This document shows, piece by piece, positions 26,753 through 35,106 of a stretch of 64,000 nt of DNA; within the stretch, counting starts at the first letter, position 1, and each line of letters starts with the position of its first letter. Below the pieces are notes generated by a model. The model was not told where the DNA came from and did not search any database. It saw nothing but the letters and a program-made list of their open reading frames with translations. The translations under genes and the position numbers were made by a program. Source of the DNA: Bacillus sp. SLBN-46 (GTDB lineage Bacteria; Bacillota; Bacilli; Bacillales; Cytobacillaceae); assembly GCF_031453555.1 (NCBI RefSeq), contig NZ_JAVIZM010000001.1:2983001-3047000 (forward strand), read 5' to 3'.

Positions 26753-27270
26753 ACATAGAGCAACCTTTCAACAAACCATTTGTTCACTACTCCTAAGAGG
26801 ATATAGATGAGGAATGAATAGTAATATTCCCAATTTAATGGTTTGTAGATATTCATCCATGTAAAAACGGGTTCCGCTACAAAAGTCGCCCCCGCTGCCA
26901 ATATGGTCTGGGCAATTAAAAAAGCCTTCCACTTTTTAAAATACTGATAAACAATCATATATGTAATAGGCATCACGGTTAAATCAACCGGATTTAATCG
27001 TGCACTGATCGGAATCAATTGATACTGATAAATCCATAACGTAAAATGGGATCCAATATCATCGAATAAAATGGAATAAAGAGAGATGATGGTGCCATAT
27101 AGCAGAATTTCAATGATTCTTTTTTTGTCCGCGAGCTTCCACCATAGGATCCACGGCATAATGGAAAGACCAAGTAATATCCACCACTGGTATGTGAAAA
27201 CCACATCATGTATCCAATACTCATTTCTCTTCTCCGCTATTTTTTTCATTAAATTTATTAGTTCTTCCAT
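26728..27270 (-). CDS. CBO0543 family membrane protein
   Basis: A 180-residue protein with about five hydrophobic helices and motifs shared with the 10.4-kb protein (aromatic N-terminal helix, then RLNPVDLTVMPITYMIVYQYF). Function unknown. Its C-terminal GDSPPER is encoded by the palindromic repeat. The ATG has AAAGGACGAGCC upstream. Monocistronic. Confidence 0.7.
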   Translation of the reverse strand: MEELINLMKKIAEKRNEYWIHDVVFTYQWWILLGLSIMPWILWWKLADKKRIIEILLYGTIISLYSILFDDIGSHFTLWIYQYQLIPISARLNPVDLTVMPITYMIVYQYFKKWKAFLIAQTILAAGATFVAEPVFTWMNIYKPLNWEYYYSFLIYILLGVVNKWFVERLLYVGDSPPER

Positions 27271-27504
27271 TGGCTCGTCCTTTCGTCATTCGAAACATTA
27301 TTTTCTATCATAATGGTTAAGAATGACATTTTGAACCTTTAGTGGACAAAATTGGAATAAGGTCGTAGCATGTTACTACTTTGGTACTATTTAAAATTAT
27401 TCATATATATACCATTGTGTAATTTTTTCTAACTTGTAAAAAGATAGTAATAGTGGAATCTGAATAAATTGGAAATTATACTTCGTAAAAGAGAGAGGAA
27501 AACC

Positions 27505-27798
27505 ATGTTCCTACACTTTTTATTGGATCTTGTTGAGGGATTATTCATTAGTTCAGGAGGCGGCGGCGTATTAAATACACAAAAAATCGATCAAAACATC
27601 GACCTTTTAAAGCGGCAAGCGTGGTTTAATCTACTATACCAGGATGAGCGGTATCATCGACTATTCTTCGTCAATCGACGTGTGAGAAAGTATTTGCAAA
27701 GTACGATTCGTGTAAAAAAAATCATTAGCAACCCTAAAGCACAACAGAAGTTTTTGTTATTTCTGGATAAGGAGGTTGAACGTTCAAACAAAACCTAA
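27505..27798 (+). CDS. Hypothetical basic protein
   Basis: A 97-residue protein. A short hydrophobic start (FLHFLLDLVEGLFI) is followed by a Gly-rich turn (SSGGGG) and a basic helical tail rich in Arg, Lys and Tyr. No family recognised. Start at ATG 27505 behind AGAGAGGAAAA, twelve codons inside the longest frame. It is followed by the small 52-bp hairpin array. Confidence 0.5.
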   Translation: MFLHFLLDLVEGLFISSGGGGVLNTQKIDQNIDLLKRQAWFNLLYQDERYHRLFFVNRRVRKYLQSTIRVKKIISNPKAQQKFLLFLDKEVERSNKT

Positions 27799-27824
27799 AT
27801 AATATTTATATGTATAAAAACACT

Positions 27825-27974
27825 CTCTATATGACTGGTGGCTCTACATCCTGCCTGTTTTAGGAACATAGAGGGATTCTACGTGACCGGACGCCTTACA
27901 TCGAGCCTGCTTTGGTCACGTAGACGGCTCCTACGTGACCGGCGACCTTGTTTCCTCCCTATTTGAGAACGTAG
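27825..27974. repeat. Three tandem hairpin units, 52-54 bp period
   Basis: Units start at 27825, 27879 and 27931. Each is bounded by inverted arms: CTCTAT/ATAGAG, CTACGTGACC/GGTCACGTAG (perfect 10 bp) and CTACGTGACC with AACGTAG. The interior diverges between units. It fills the gap between two convergent genes. The period is the same as in the 40.3-kb array, though the sequence differs. Confidence 0.7.
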
Positions 27975-28104
27975 ATGGCTCATACCTTTTATTAGCCAAT
28001 CATTTACAACCATTTCAGTAATCCATATTGATTTTACTTGTTCAATTACAAAAATCTATTAGCTTTATTCTAATAAAAGTGAGAGATCAACCTTCTTTAA
28101 ATAA

Positions 28105-28554
28105 CTAAAATGGTAAATCCTCATCATCGATATTTACTCCATGACTTCGTCGATTAAATTCTGATGTACTTCCTTCATCATATTCATTTTCCATTTCTTC
28201 TCTAGTAATGCCAAACGGTACTCCATTTTCTGTATATCCTGCAATAAAATAAAGCATATCATCCTCGAAATCTTCCGATTGCTCTTTTTCACGTTTTCTC
28301 TGTTCTTTTTGTTTTTGTCTCGCAGCAATTGATTGTTTAACTTGGTCTTTATAGGACTTTTTAAATTTATAGCCTAGCATTTCAAGCTCTACTATGGCAC
28401 ATAACAGGTCTACTCCAAACCAATTACTGTAACCTTTTGCCAGGTTTTTTCCGTTGTATTGTTCTGCCCATTTCTTTGCATTTTGTAGACGGCCGCTTCG
28501 GGTATATCGTTTCCGCCTTGGCGTATTATTAGTGTTATGTTTATTCTTAGCCAA
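28105..28554 (-). CDS. Hypothetical highly charged protein
   Basis: A 149-residue protein. A basic, Asn/Lys/Arg-rich N-terminus (1-25) precedes a helical core around WFGVDLLCAIVELEMLGYKF, a coiled-coil-like KQKEQRKREKEQ stretch and a very acidic C-terminus (about 110-149). The middle resembles helix-pair proteins found beside mobile elements, but no family is assigned. TTG start at 28554 behind AGAGGAAA. Divergent from the primase-helicase gene. Confidence 0.5.
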   Translation of the reverse strand: MAKNKHNTNNTPRRKRYTRSGRLQNAKKWAEQYNGKNLAKGYSNWFGVDLLCAIVELEMLGYKFKKSYKDQVKQSIAARQKQKEQRKREKEQSEDFEDDMLYFIAGYTENGVPFGITREEMENEYDEGSTSEFNRRSHGVNIDDEDLPF

Positions 28555-28707
28555 AATATTTCCTCTTTTCTCATAAAAAAAACACATTCCAGTTAACATA
28601 ATAATATTATAGTTTTAATATTTCTATCTATCAAACCTCCAATTTTGTATAAATTATTAGATTTAAGGTAAAATTGTTTTATATAAAACTATTTTGAGGG
28701 TATTAAA

Positions 28708-31032
28708 GTGGAGCACAATCTTATTTTAAAGGAACTTGAACTTTTACGAAAAGAAAATAATTACCTTAAACATCTACTAGCTAATATGATGCATCAGCGA
28801 GAAGAAAAAACAGCGACATCCAATGAGAATTTGCTGGTAAGCAGCCGCTCTCATCCTGAAGAGAAAATAAAATTATTTAAAAGTTTATTCATAGGAAGAT
28901 TAGATGTTTTTGCCTATCGCTGGGAGTCAGAGGATGGGCGAAAAGGTTATGCCCCTTCTTGTGAATTGGAATGGCAAAAACCAATCTGTCAAAAGCCAAT
29001 AGTAAAATGTTCGGAATGTTCAAATCGTAAATTAATCCCCCTTAGTGACCAGATACTTTATCAGCACCTAAGTGGTAAAAAAACAGTTGGTATATATCCT
29101 CTTCTTCAAGATAACACGTGTTTTTTTCTTGCTATCGATTTTGATAAACAGAAATGGCAAAAAGATGTCTTAGCGTTTGTAAATGTATGTAAAAGTGCTA
29201 ATTTGCCAGTTTACATTGAACGTTCAAGATCTGGAGAAGGAGCACATGTTTGGTTTTTCTTTTCAGAGAGTATTCCTGCTTCGCTAGCTAGGAAACTTGG
29301 AGAACAGCTACTTTTCCAAAGTATGGTATATCAAAATGGGGACAGGAACAATTCATTTGACCGTATGTTTCCGAACCAAGATAACCTACCAACAGGTGGA
29401 TTTGGAAACTTAATTGCCCTTCCACTACAGCTTCATTCCAAAAACCAAGGAAATAGTGTGTTTGTTGATGCAAATTTCATTCCTTATCAAGACCAATGGC
29501 TATACCTATCAAACATTGAAAAGATTAATAAAAAACAAGTGATATCATTATTAAACACTAAAATTCATTCTGAAGTTCAAAAACAAAGTCCTCTATCTAC
29601 CCTTCCAGATAAAGTTAGCGTGACTTTGAAGAATGGTCTATATTTAGAAAAGAACTCAATTCCTGAAGTAATTTTCTCAAAGATAACTTCACTTGCTTCC
29701 TTTGGGAATCCTGAGTATTTTAAAGCACAATCCAAAAGATTATCTACCTATGGTATGCAAAAGGTAATTAACTGTTTTGAAGAAAATATAGATTCTATCA
29801 TACTTCCACGTGGATGTTTAGAGGACTTAGAAATCCTACTCAAAGAACTCTCAATTGAACTTGAGATAATTGATAATTCTTTTGAGGGAGAAAAAATTAA
29901 TGTTAACTTCCATGGTCAATTAACAACTCAGCAAGAAGATGCCATCCAATCTATACTACCAAATAGAACTGGAATACTTGCAGCTTCCACTGGATTTGGA
30001 AAAACAGTGACTGCTGCTGCAATCATTGCCAAAAGGCAAGTAAATACTCTTGTAATTGTAGATCGGACTCAATTAATCCAACAATGGATTTCCAGTCTAT
30101 CATCTTTCCTCCAAATGGATACAAAAGAAATTGGTCAGATTGGAGGCGGTAAAAAAAAGATAACAGGAAAAATTGACGTAGCAACTATACAAAGTCTTAA
30201 TTCAAATGGTGAATTAAAATCATTTATTACTCAATATGGACAAGTTATTGTAGATGAATGTCATCATATTTCTGCTTTTAGTTTTGAAAAAGTGTTAAAA
30301 CGAGTTCGTCCAAAATTTATACATGGACTTACTGCTACTCCCATTAGAAGAGATGGACTACAGCCAATCATATTTATGCAATGTGGACCAATTCGTTATA
30401 AAACTGATGCAAAAACTCAGGCAAAAATTAGGCCGTTTTTACACACATTAATACCAAGGATCACAAAATTTCATTTTGATTCTAATAATATACAAGAAAT
30501 TTTACAGGCAATCTCAAGCGATGAAGCGCGAAATCGACTATTATTTGATGATGTGCTGAAGGAGTTAGAAAATGGGCGTTCCCCCATCATATTAACTGAA
30601 AGAATAGAACATCTTGAAAACCTTCAAAAAATCTTTAAAGGTTTTGCAAAGAATATTATTGTCCTTACAGGAAATATGAGTAAAAAAGAGCAGAAGAAAG
30701 AAATGGAGCGTCTATTAAATATACCTTTTAATGAAGAACGACTTATTCTTGCAACTGGAAAATATATTGGTGAAGGCTTTGACGACCCACGTTTAGATAC
30801 ACTATTTTTAGCAATGCCAGTTTCATGGAAAGGTACTCTTCAGCAATATGTAGGGCGTTTGCATAGGATTCATTCAAATAAACAAGAGGTAAAAGTTTAT
30901 GACTATGTTGATGCTAAGGTCCCCCTTTTAAAAGGAATGTATGAAAAACGTTTTAATGGCTATAAATCAATGGGTTATACTTCTATTGAAAATAAAAAGG
31001 AAAACCCAAATGAGCAGATGAAATTATTTTAA
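28708..31032 (+). CDS. Primase-like (AEP/TOTE type) and SF2 helicase fusion
   Basis: A 774-residue protein. An N-terminal coiled coil (1-30) precedes a Cys cluster (C-C-x2-C-x2-C, about 95-107) and an archaeo-eukaryotic-primase-like domain with LAIDFDKQKW (catalytic Asp pair, about 142) and SRSGEGAHVWFFF (about 173). The second half is an SF2 helicase: Walker A ASTGFGKT (about 428), DEAH-like VDECHH (about 515), motif III TATPIRRDG, and motif VI QYVGRLHR. This architecture matches the helicase-primase of 'TOTE' conflict systems. GTG start with GAGGG. It probably acts on foreign or damaged DNA. Confidence 0.75.
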   Translation: MEHNLILKELELLRKENNYLKHLLANMMHQREEKTATSNENLLVSSRSHPEEKIKLFKSLFIGRLDVFAYRWESEDGRKGYAPSCELEWQKPICQKPIVKCSECSNRKLIPLSDQILYQHLSGKKTVGIYPLLQDNTCFFLAIDFDKQKWQKDVLAFVNVCKSANLPVYIERSRSGEGAHVWFFFSESIPASLARKLGEQLLFQSMVYQNGDRNNSFDRMFPNQDNLPTGGFGNLIALPLQLHSKNQGNSVFVDANFIPYQDQWLYLSNIEKINKKQVISLLNTKIHSEVQKQSPLSTLPDKVSVTLKNGLYLEKNSIPEVIFSKITSLASFGNPEYFKAQSKRLSTYGMQKVINCFEENIDSIILPRGCLEDLEILLKELSIELEIIDNSFEGEKINVNFHGQLTTQQEDAIQSILPNRTGILAASTGFGKTVTAAAIIAKRQVNTLVIVDRTQLIQQWISSLSSFLQMDTKEIGQIGGGKKKITGKIDVATIQSLNSNGELKSFITQYGQVIVDECHHISAFSFEKVLKRVRPKFIHGLTATPIRRDGLQPIIFMQCGPIRYKTDAKTQAKIRPFLHTLIPRITKFHFDSNNIQEILQAISSDEARNRLLFDDVLKELENGRSPIILTERIEHLENLQKIFKGFAKNIIVLTGNMSKKEQKKEMERLLNIPFNEERLILATGKYIGEGFDDPRLDTLFLAMPVSWKGTLQQYVGRLHRIHSNKQEVKVYDYVDAKVPLLKGMYEKRFNGYKSMGYTSIENKKENPNEQMKLF

Positions 31033-31060
31033 TCGACAGCTTTTAAACACTAAATATTAG

Positions 31061-31095
31061 TAATCCACCTAATTATCAAATGATAAGGTGGATTA
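31061..31095 (+). terminator. Terminator of the primase-helicase gene
   Basis: TAATCCACCT and AGGTGGATTA form a 10-bp stem, separated by an AT-rich interior, soon after the stop codon. Confidence 0.7.
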
Positions 31096-31219
31096 TTTCA
31101 CTTAATTTACTCTTGCTGTAAAAATGAAAATTGAACCTGGGAAGTAATTTTGAGTGGAAATCGGTGTTGTAGAATTTGTATGAAGTCGGAAGGGAGGTTG
31201 AAATTATTAGTCATAATTG

Positions 31220-31513
31220 TTATAGTTCAAACTGAGTAAGGTTCCTTGCATTATGAATAATTCTAACAATAGCCATTTTGTCTGTATTTATAAGGTAAAT
31301 TATCCTATAGTTTAGGAATATTTTTTCTCTTATCTTTTCTTCATTAAATTCAGGAACAATTCTTCCTGAATAAGGAAATGCTGCAATCGTTTCAATCATA
31401 TCAATAATTCTTCTTGCAAAGCTTTTTGCATATTCCTCAGAATCGTTTGCAATATAATTACATATTTCTTCTAAATCACATACAGCTGACTCAGACCATC
31501 TCAACTCAACCAT
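31220..31513 (-). CDS. RelE/ParE family toxin
   Basis: A 97-residue toxin with the RelE/ParE fold: VELRWSESAVCDLEEICNYI at the N-terminus and the beta-hairpin FLNYRIIYLINTDKMAIVRIIHNARNL at the C-terminus. RelE members cut mRNA on the ribosome; ParE members poison gyrase. ParE-type is more likely from the AVCDLEEI helix. Its start overlaps the antitoxin by 13 bases, so the two are coupled. Confidence 0.85.
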   Translation of the reverse strand: MVELRWSESAVCDLEEICNYIANDSEEYAKSFARRIIDMIETIAAFPYSGRIVPEFNEEKIREKIFLNYRIIYLINTDKMAIVRIIHNARNLTQFEL

Positions 31514-31686
31514 TTTGATATTTTCTCCTTGACCTCATTATGTGAAACAGCTTTTCCATTATTAAGATCCTGAAGTCCCTTTTCAACTTTTGCTATAACC
31601 TGAAGTTCTTCCAAAATATCCTCTAACGATACATTTTCAGGTAAACCTTTGATTATTCTAATGACATCTTCTTTAATACTCATCAA
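31501..31686 (-). CDS. Antitoxin of the RelE/ParE pair
   Basis: A 61-residue acidic protein directly upstream of and overlapping the toxin. It has helices around EDVIRIIKGLPENVSLEDILEEL and a short C-terminus with KISKWLS, like small Gram-positive antitoxins whose C-terminal helix masks the toxin. No DNA-binding domain is obvious. Assignment rests mainly on gene order. Confidence 0.75.
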   Translation of the reverse strand: MMSIKEDVIRIIKGLPENVSLEDILEELQVIAKVEKGLQDLNNGKAVSHNEVKEKISKWLS

Positions 31687-31906
31687 TATCCCTCTCTTTC
31701 TTAAAATCTACTTTCATTATAATTCAAATTTATTTTCTTAGCTAATTCAATCCGAAGTCTTTCCCAATGATTGTTATTTGCCGAGATGTCCCGGTTCCCC
31801 TTACTAAACTGGTGATTTTCAGGAAACCTATCAGCTGATTACAGAAGGATGCCAAGCATTACTCGTAAAAATTCGTCACAAACAATACCTTTACACACAT
31901 AAAAAC
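31687..31906. other. Gene-free stretch with a possible coding remnant
   Basis: About 220 bases between the antitoxin and a terminator. On the plus strand 31821-31910 reads QETYQLITEGCQALLVKIRH without stops, which looks protein-like but has no start or ribosome site; it may be the decayed end of a gene. Nothing else is seen. Confidence 0.3.
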
Positions 31907-31934
31907 AGAGCAACGGCTTTAGGTCCGCTGCTCT
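31907..31934 (-). terminator. Terminator after the broken lipoprotein gene
   Basis: AGAGCAGCGG and CCGTTGCTCT pair (one G-U) around a short loop, in the minus-strand direction beyond the lipoprotein stop. Confidence 0.75.
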
Positions 31935-31941
31935 TAAAAAA

Positions 31942-32568
31942 CTACTGTAAATTAAAGAAAACCTGGCCACCCACCATCTCTTCATATCGAAGCTGCGCTT
32001 TTTCTCCTGCTTTCACCAACTTCGCAATGTAGCCTTCTTTTTCATTCCCTACATACATTTCGAAGCTGAAATCAGGATCGGTGGACCCGACCACATCTCC
32101 ACTATAAATATCTCCGCTTTCACTCACCGCTGTAAAATTCATAATCCCATCAATATGAAAGGCTAAATCCTTTGTTTCAGACTCAACAAATTTTACTTTT
32201 ACTTTTGCAAGAACCCACTCATATCCTTCAGGAGCCGGATCATTAAATTAATTCATCGCTTTTAATTTTTGAAAAGCAGCATCCCCACGAGTAACTTCCG
32301 TAACAGTTAAATCGAATTTAATTGGAAAAGCGTCACCGTTGTCATTGTATAACTCATCATCAACGGTTGCTGTTTTTTGGTACGGAACGGGATTCGTTCT
32401 TGATCCTAGCTTAGATTCTTCCTGTTCTTTTGCCTTTGTTTCATCTTCTTTTTTGGTTTCTTCCTGCTTATCCGTATCTTCCTTTACAGTGATATCCTTT
32501 GTATCTTGTCCGCAAGCCGCTAACATAAAAAATAAAATAACAGAAACGAAAAACCTTCCAAATTTCAT
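31942..32568 (-). pseudogene. DUF4352-like lipoprotein broken by UAA
   Basis: A single continuous frame of about 208 codons interrupted by TAA at 32248-32250. The first part has a signal peptide and lipobox MLAACG (Cys 19) and an acidic/Lys linker; the second continues directly (FNDPAPEGYEWVLAKVKVKF) in the same frame with the extracellular Ig-like domain. TAA most simply derives from a Tyr codon. Because UAA cannot specify selenocysteine, this is a genuine nonsense mutation or sequencing error, and serves as a contrast for the two UGA genes. Confidence 0.8.
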
Positions 32569-32583
32569 TTTGCTGCCACCTCT

Positions 32584-33183
32584 TTATTCGCTTTTCTTAT
32601 CATTAAAATCATCAGGATACACAATTTGGTCAAACTGTTTTTGTGTTGCCTGATCTTTAAGATAAATGGTTACTCTTGTATCTTCAGATTTCACTCCGTT
32701 ATACAGCTGATACACCATACCAGCCATCCCTAAACCAAAGGCTGCAAATCCATCCATGCTATTTTCATACGTTGCTTTATCAACCACCATAGTAAACTCA
32801 GTAAAGGAGTCATTATAAGTTATATCCTTAATGGATTTATAATCCTCTTTATTCTGTTTTGTCTCATTGACTACATCGATAATATTGGCCTTCATTTCTT
32901 TCATCATTTTTTTATGCTTTGTTTTAGACATCTTATAGGTTAACGATCCATCTTCATTTTTAGTAACCTTAATGCCCTCTTTTTCAACATCGGCGATAAC
33001 CTTGTTAATATCCTGGCCCTCGAACATCGACGCCGGCAAGGTGATTTCCACATTAAAAAGCCCCTTGTCTACATCCACCGTTTGTTCCTTGTTTTGTTCG
33101 CTTTCCTTTGATTCTTCCTTATTTGCACACGCTGATAAAAATATAAGTACTAGTGCAAAAAATATGTAAGTAAACCTCCGCAT
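32584..33183 (-). CDS. Lipoprotein of unknown function
   Basis: A 199-residue protein with a signal peptide and lipobox FLSACA (Cys about 19), then a Glu/Lys/Ser linker and a soluble domain rich in beta-strands (LFNVEITLPASMF, SFTEFTMVVDKATYE). A helix near 150-165 (FAAFGLGMAGMVYQLY) is hydrophobic. It is 15 bp upstream of the broken lipoprotein on the same strand, so the two were probably one operon. The ATG follows AGGAGG. Confidence 0.7.
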   Translation of the reverse strand: MRRFTYIFFALVLIFLSACANKEESKESEQNKEQTVDVDKGLFNVEITLPASMFEGQDINKVIADVEKEGIKVTKNEDGSLTYKMSKTKHKKMMKEMKANIIDVVNETKQNKEDYKSIKDITYNDSFTEFTMVVDKATYENSMDGFAAFGLGMAGMVYQLYNGVKSEDTRVTIYLKDQATQKQFDQIVYPDDFNDKKSE

Positions 33184-33265
33184 GATGACAACCTCCTGTA
33201 AGGATTTATCTTAGTTTTCCTTATTTTTAACAAAATACACGATATTTTTATTCAGATAATTGGAA

Positions 33266-33293
33266 AAGCCCACTATCTTCAAATAGTGAGCTT
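33266..33293 (-). terminator. Hairpin terminator
   Basis: AGCCCACTAT and ATAGTGAGCT pair around TTCAA with one mismatch, downstream of the small ORF at 33322 on the minus strand. Confidence 0.55.
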
Positions 33294-33321
33294 CCTTCCA
33301 TACTTTACTTTCTCTCTCATA

Positions 33322-33459
33322 TTATTGCTTTTTAATAGGAGTGACCACAGAAAATAAACTTTCAGTTGGATCGGATACATTAAATTCAATAATCTTGTAT
33401 CCATTATCCCCTTCCTTGTACTCGCTTTTAGTTGAAACTATTAATTGATTACAATCCAT
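33322..33459 (-). CDS. Small hypothetical protein
   Basis: A 45-residue soluble protein: MDCNQLIVSTKSEYKEGDNG at the start, ending in VVTPIKKQ. The ATG has GAAGGGAAG upstream, somewhat distant. No family recognised. It is followed by its own hairpin, which supports it as a gene. Confidence 0.4.
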   Translation of the reverse strand: MDCNQLIVSTKSEYKEGDNGYKIIEFNVSDPTESLFSVVTPIKKQ

Positions 33460-33661
33460 TTTTCTTTCTTCCCTTCTAACATTCTCACAGAAGTTACTAT
33501 ATGACGAATATTAAAAAGTGTGCATTTTTTTAAAAAATTAGGTCATTCACCTGTAAACAGACTTTAACTTAATGTCACACTCCTGTTCTTTTTCTGAAAA
33601 AAATTAATGATATGATATTTTTAGAATGCTTCTAAAGAATGAAAAAAAGAGAGTGGAAACT

Positions 33662-34159
33662 ATGTTAAACGTAAAAGAAGCTGCTGAACATTTAACCTCG
33701 GCTGGCATAGCCGCAAATGACGAAGAAGTAATGAAGTGGATTGAGGAAGGAAAAATTAAGGCCGAAATAGCCTACAGAAGAAAGACTACCTACAAAATTA
33801 ATCTTAAAGATCTTACTGAATTTATTATTCAAAAGCATGCCGCTCAGCTTACAACTCAAGTAGAACAGTCACATCGAGAAAACCGCAATCTTACCGAGCA
33901 ATTAGACTATTTAAAAACCCGGATACATATTGAACAATCAAAGGTACGCACCTTAAAAAAATTGCTTAATGAACAGATTGAAGTTAACAAACCAAGTACT
34001 TTTCCCTATGATGAATTGTTAGGATTGAAGAAACAAGACTCAAACAGCCACATACTTAAAAAAGAATTTAAGAAACTGCTGAAAGCCCTCCATCCTGACC
34101 GAGGCGGAGATGAAAGGCTTTTTAAAGTATTCAATGAACACTACGAAAACCTTAAGTAA
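33662..34159 (+). CDS. HTH-type N-terminus with coiled coil and C-terminal J-like domain
   Basis: A 165-residue protein. Residues 1-55 look like an excisionase/MerR-type helix-turn-helix (VKEAAEHLTSAGIAANDEEVMKWIEEG). A coiled coil spans about 65-110. The C-terminal 50 residues end in a J-domain core with the HPD tripeptide (LLKALHPDRGGDERLFKVFN). Such fusions may bring Hsp70 to a DNA-bound partner; that role is inferred. Start at ATG 33662, twelve codons inside the frame. Confidence 0.65.
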   Translation: MLNVKEAAEHLTSAGIAANDEEVMKWIEEGKIKAEIAYRRKTTYKINLKDLTEFIIQKHAAQLTTQVEQSHRENRNLTEQLDYLKTRIHIEQSKVRTLKKLLNEQIEVNKPSTFPYDELLGLKKQDSNSHILKKEFKKLLKALHPDRGGDERLFKVFNEHYENLK

Positions 34160-34239
34160 TCAAGTCCATCAAATGGATCGGAACCAAGGAAAATATGTTG
34201 CTATGGCATTTGATTAAGTAATTTTATTATTTGATTGTA

Positions 34240-34270
34240 GAAGGACGTGGAATTGAACCACGTCCTTCTA
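34240..34270. terminator. Bidirectional terminator
   Basis: AGAAGGACGTGG and CCACGTCCTTCT form a 12-bp stem with a 7-base loop between convergent genes. Confidence 0.85.
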
Positions 34271-34308
34271 CTAACTTTGATAACATTCGAAGTCCTTCTC
34301 ACGCTTTA

Positions 34309-34986
34309 CTACTCTATATTGCTATCAATGAACACAAATTTAGTTGTATCTTTGTCAGTACTAAAATTCTCTACACGTTCACTACCTATTACTTGCAAGT
34401 TAAAACCTGATGATACTTTTTGTGGTCCTGTATTATCTATTTTTTGAAGATTCTTATTCTCGAGAAGGTAATAATTTCCTTCCACTAGTCTTCCTTCAGT
34501 CCAACCAGATGAAACGATTAATTTATATTCAGATTTACTATTATTAAAAAAATCTTTTTGATTTAAAATATCGAGTGCTGCAAAAAATCGAGTGGCATCC
34601 ACCAATTTATCATATTGTAGCCATTCACTTACCGTATTTTTGCTAATGTGGATTTGATTTTCTTCCTTTAATTCACAAGAAAAACAGTTGCTATAATGAA
34701 AAACTTTAAATGTATCATCATCTTTGTCAACTAAATCAAATCTAACTGAGTAAATACGGTTATTCTTATCAAGAATTAATTGGAAATCCTCAATTTTCGC
34801 GTTTTCCTTTGAAACCTTTAATTCTTCTCTAAATAACCTCCAACTTTCTTTACTATTTACTGTATGAAAGTCAGTCTGTTTATATAAAAGGACTTTTTTT
34901 ACGTAATTCTCATTAAAATAATAAATACTAGAAATTATTGCTAATACTATGATTGCACCACTAAGCGCCCTTCTCTTGATCTTCAA
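34309..34986 (-). CDS. Membrane-anchored hypothetical protein
   Basis: A 225-residue protein with one N-terminal transmembrane helix (ALSGAIIVLAIISSIYYF, about 7-24) and an extracytoplasmic domain containing an NCFSC Cys pair (about 98-102). No family recognised. TTG start behind GGGGGAGG. Monocistronic. Confidence 0.6.
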   Translation of the reverse strand: MKIKRRALSGAIIVLAIISSIYYFNENYVKKVLLYKQTDFHTVNSKESWRLFREELKVSKENAKIEDFQLILDKNNRIYSVRFDLVDKDDDTFKVFHYSNCFSCELKEENQIHISKNTVSEWLQYDKLVDATRFFAALDILNQKDFFNNSKSEYKLIVSSGWTEGRLVEGNYYLLENKNLQKIDNTGPQKVSSGFNLQVIGSERVENFSTDKDTTKFVFIDSNIE

Positions 34987-35046
34987 ATGCTCCTCCCCCT
35001 TTTTCTCATTTTACCATAAATATCCTGTTCTCTTATTGAACGCAAT

Positions 35047-35083
35047 AAAAAAATGACGTGTGCCAATTCACACGTCATTTTTT
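35047..35083 (-). terminator. Terminator of sstT
   Basis: AAAAAATGACGTGTG and CACACGTCATTTTTT form a 15-bp stem with a 7-base loop just beyond the sstT stop codon. Confidence 0.9.
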
Positions 35084-35106
35084 TATATTTTAATATTCTT
35101 TCTTCA

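Noticed and set aside
32248..32250. Third recoded stop codon
   Set aside because: The codon is UAA in a lipoprotein at a non-catalytic position, and UAA is not used for selenocysteine.
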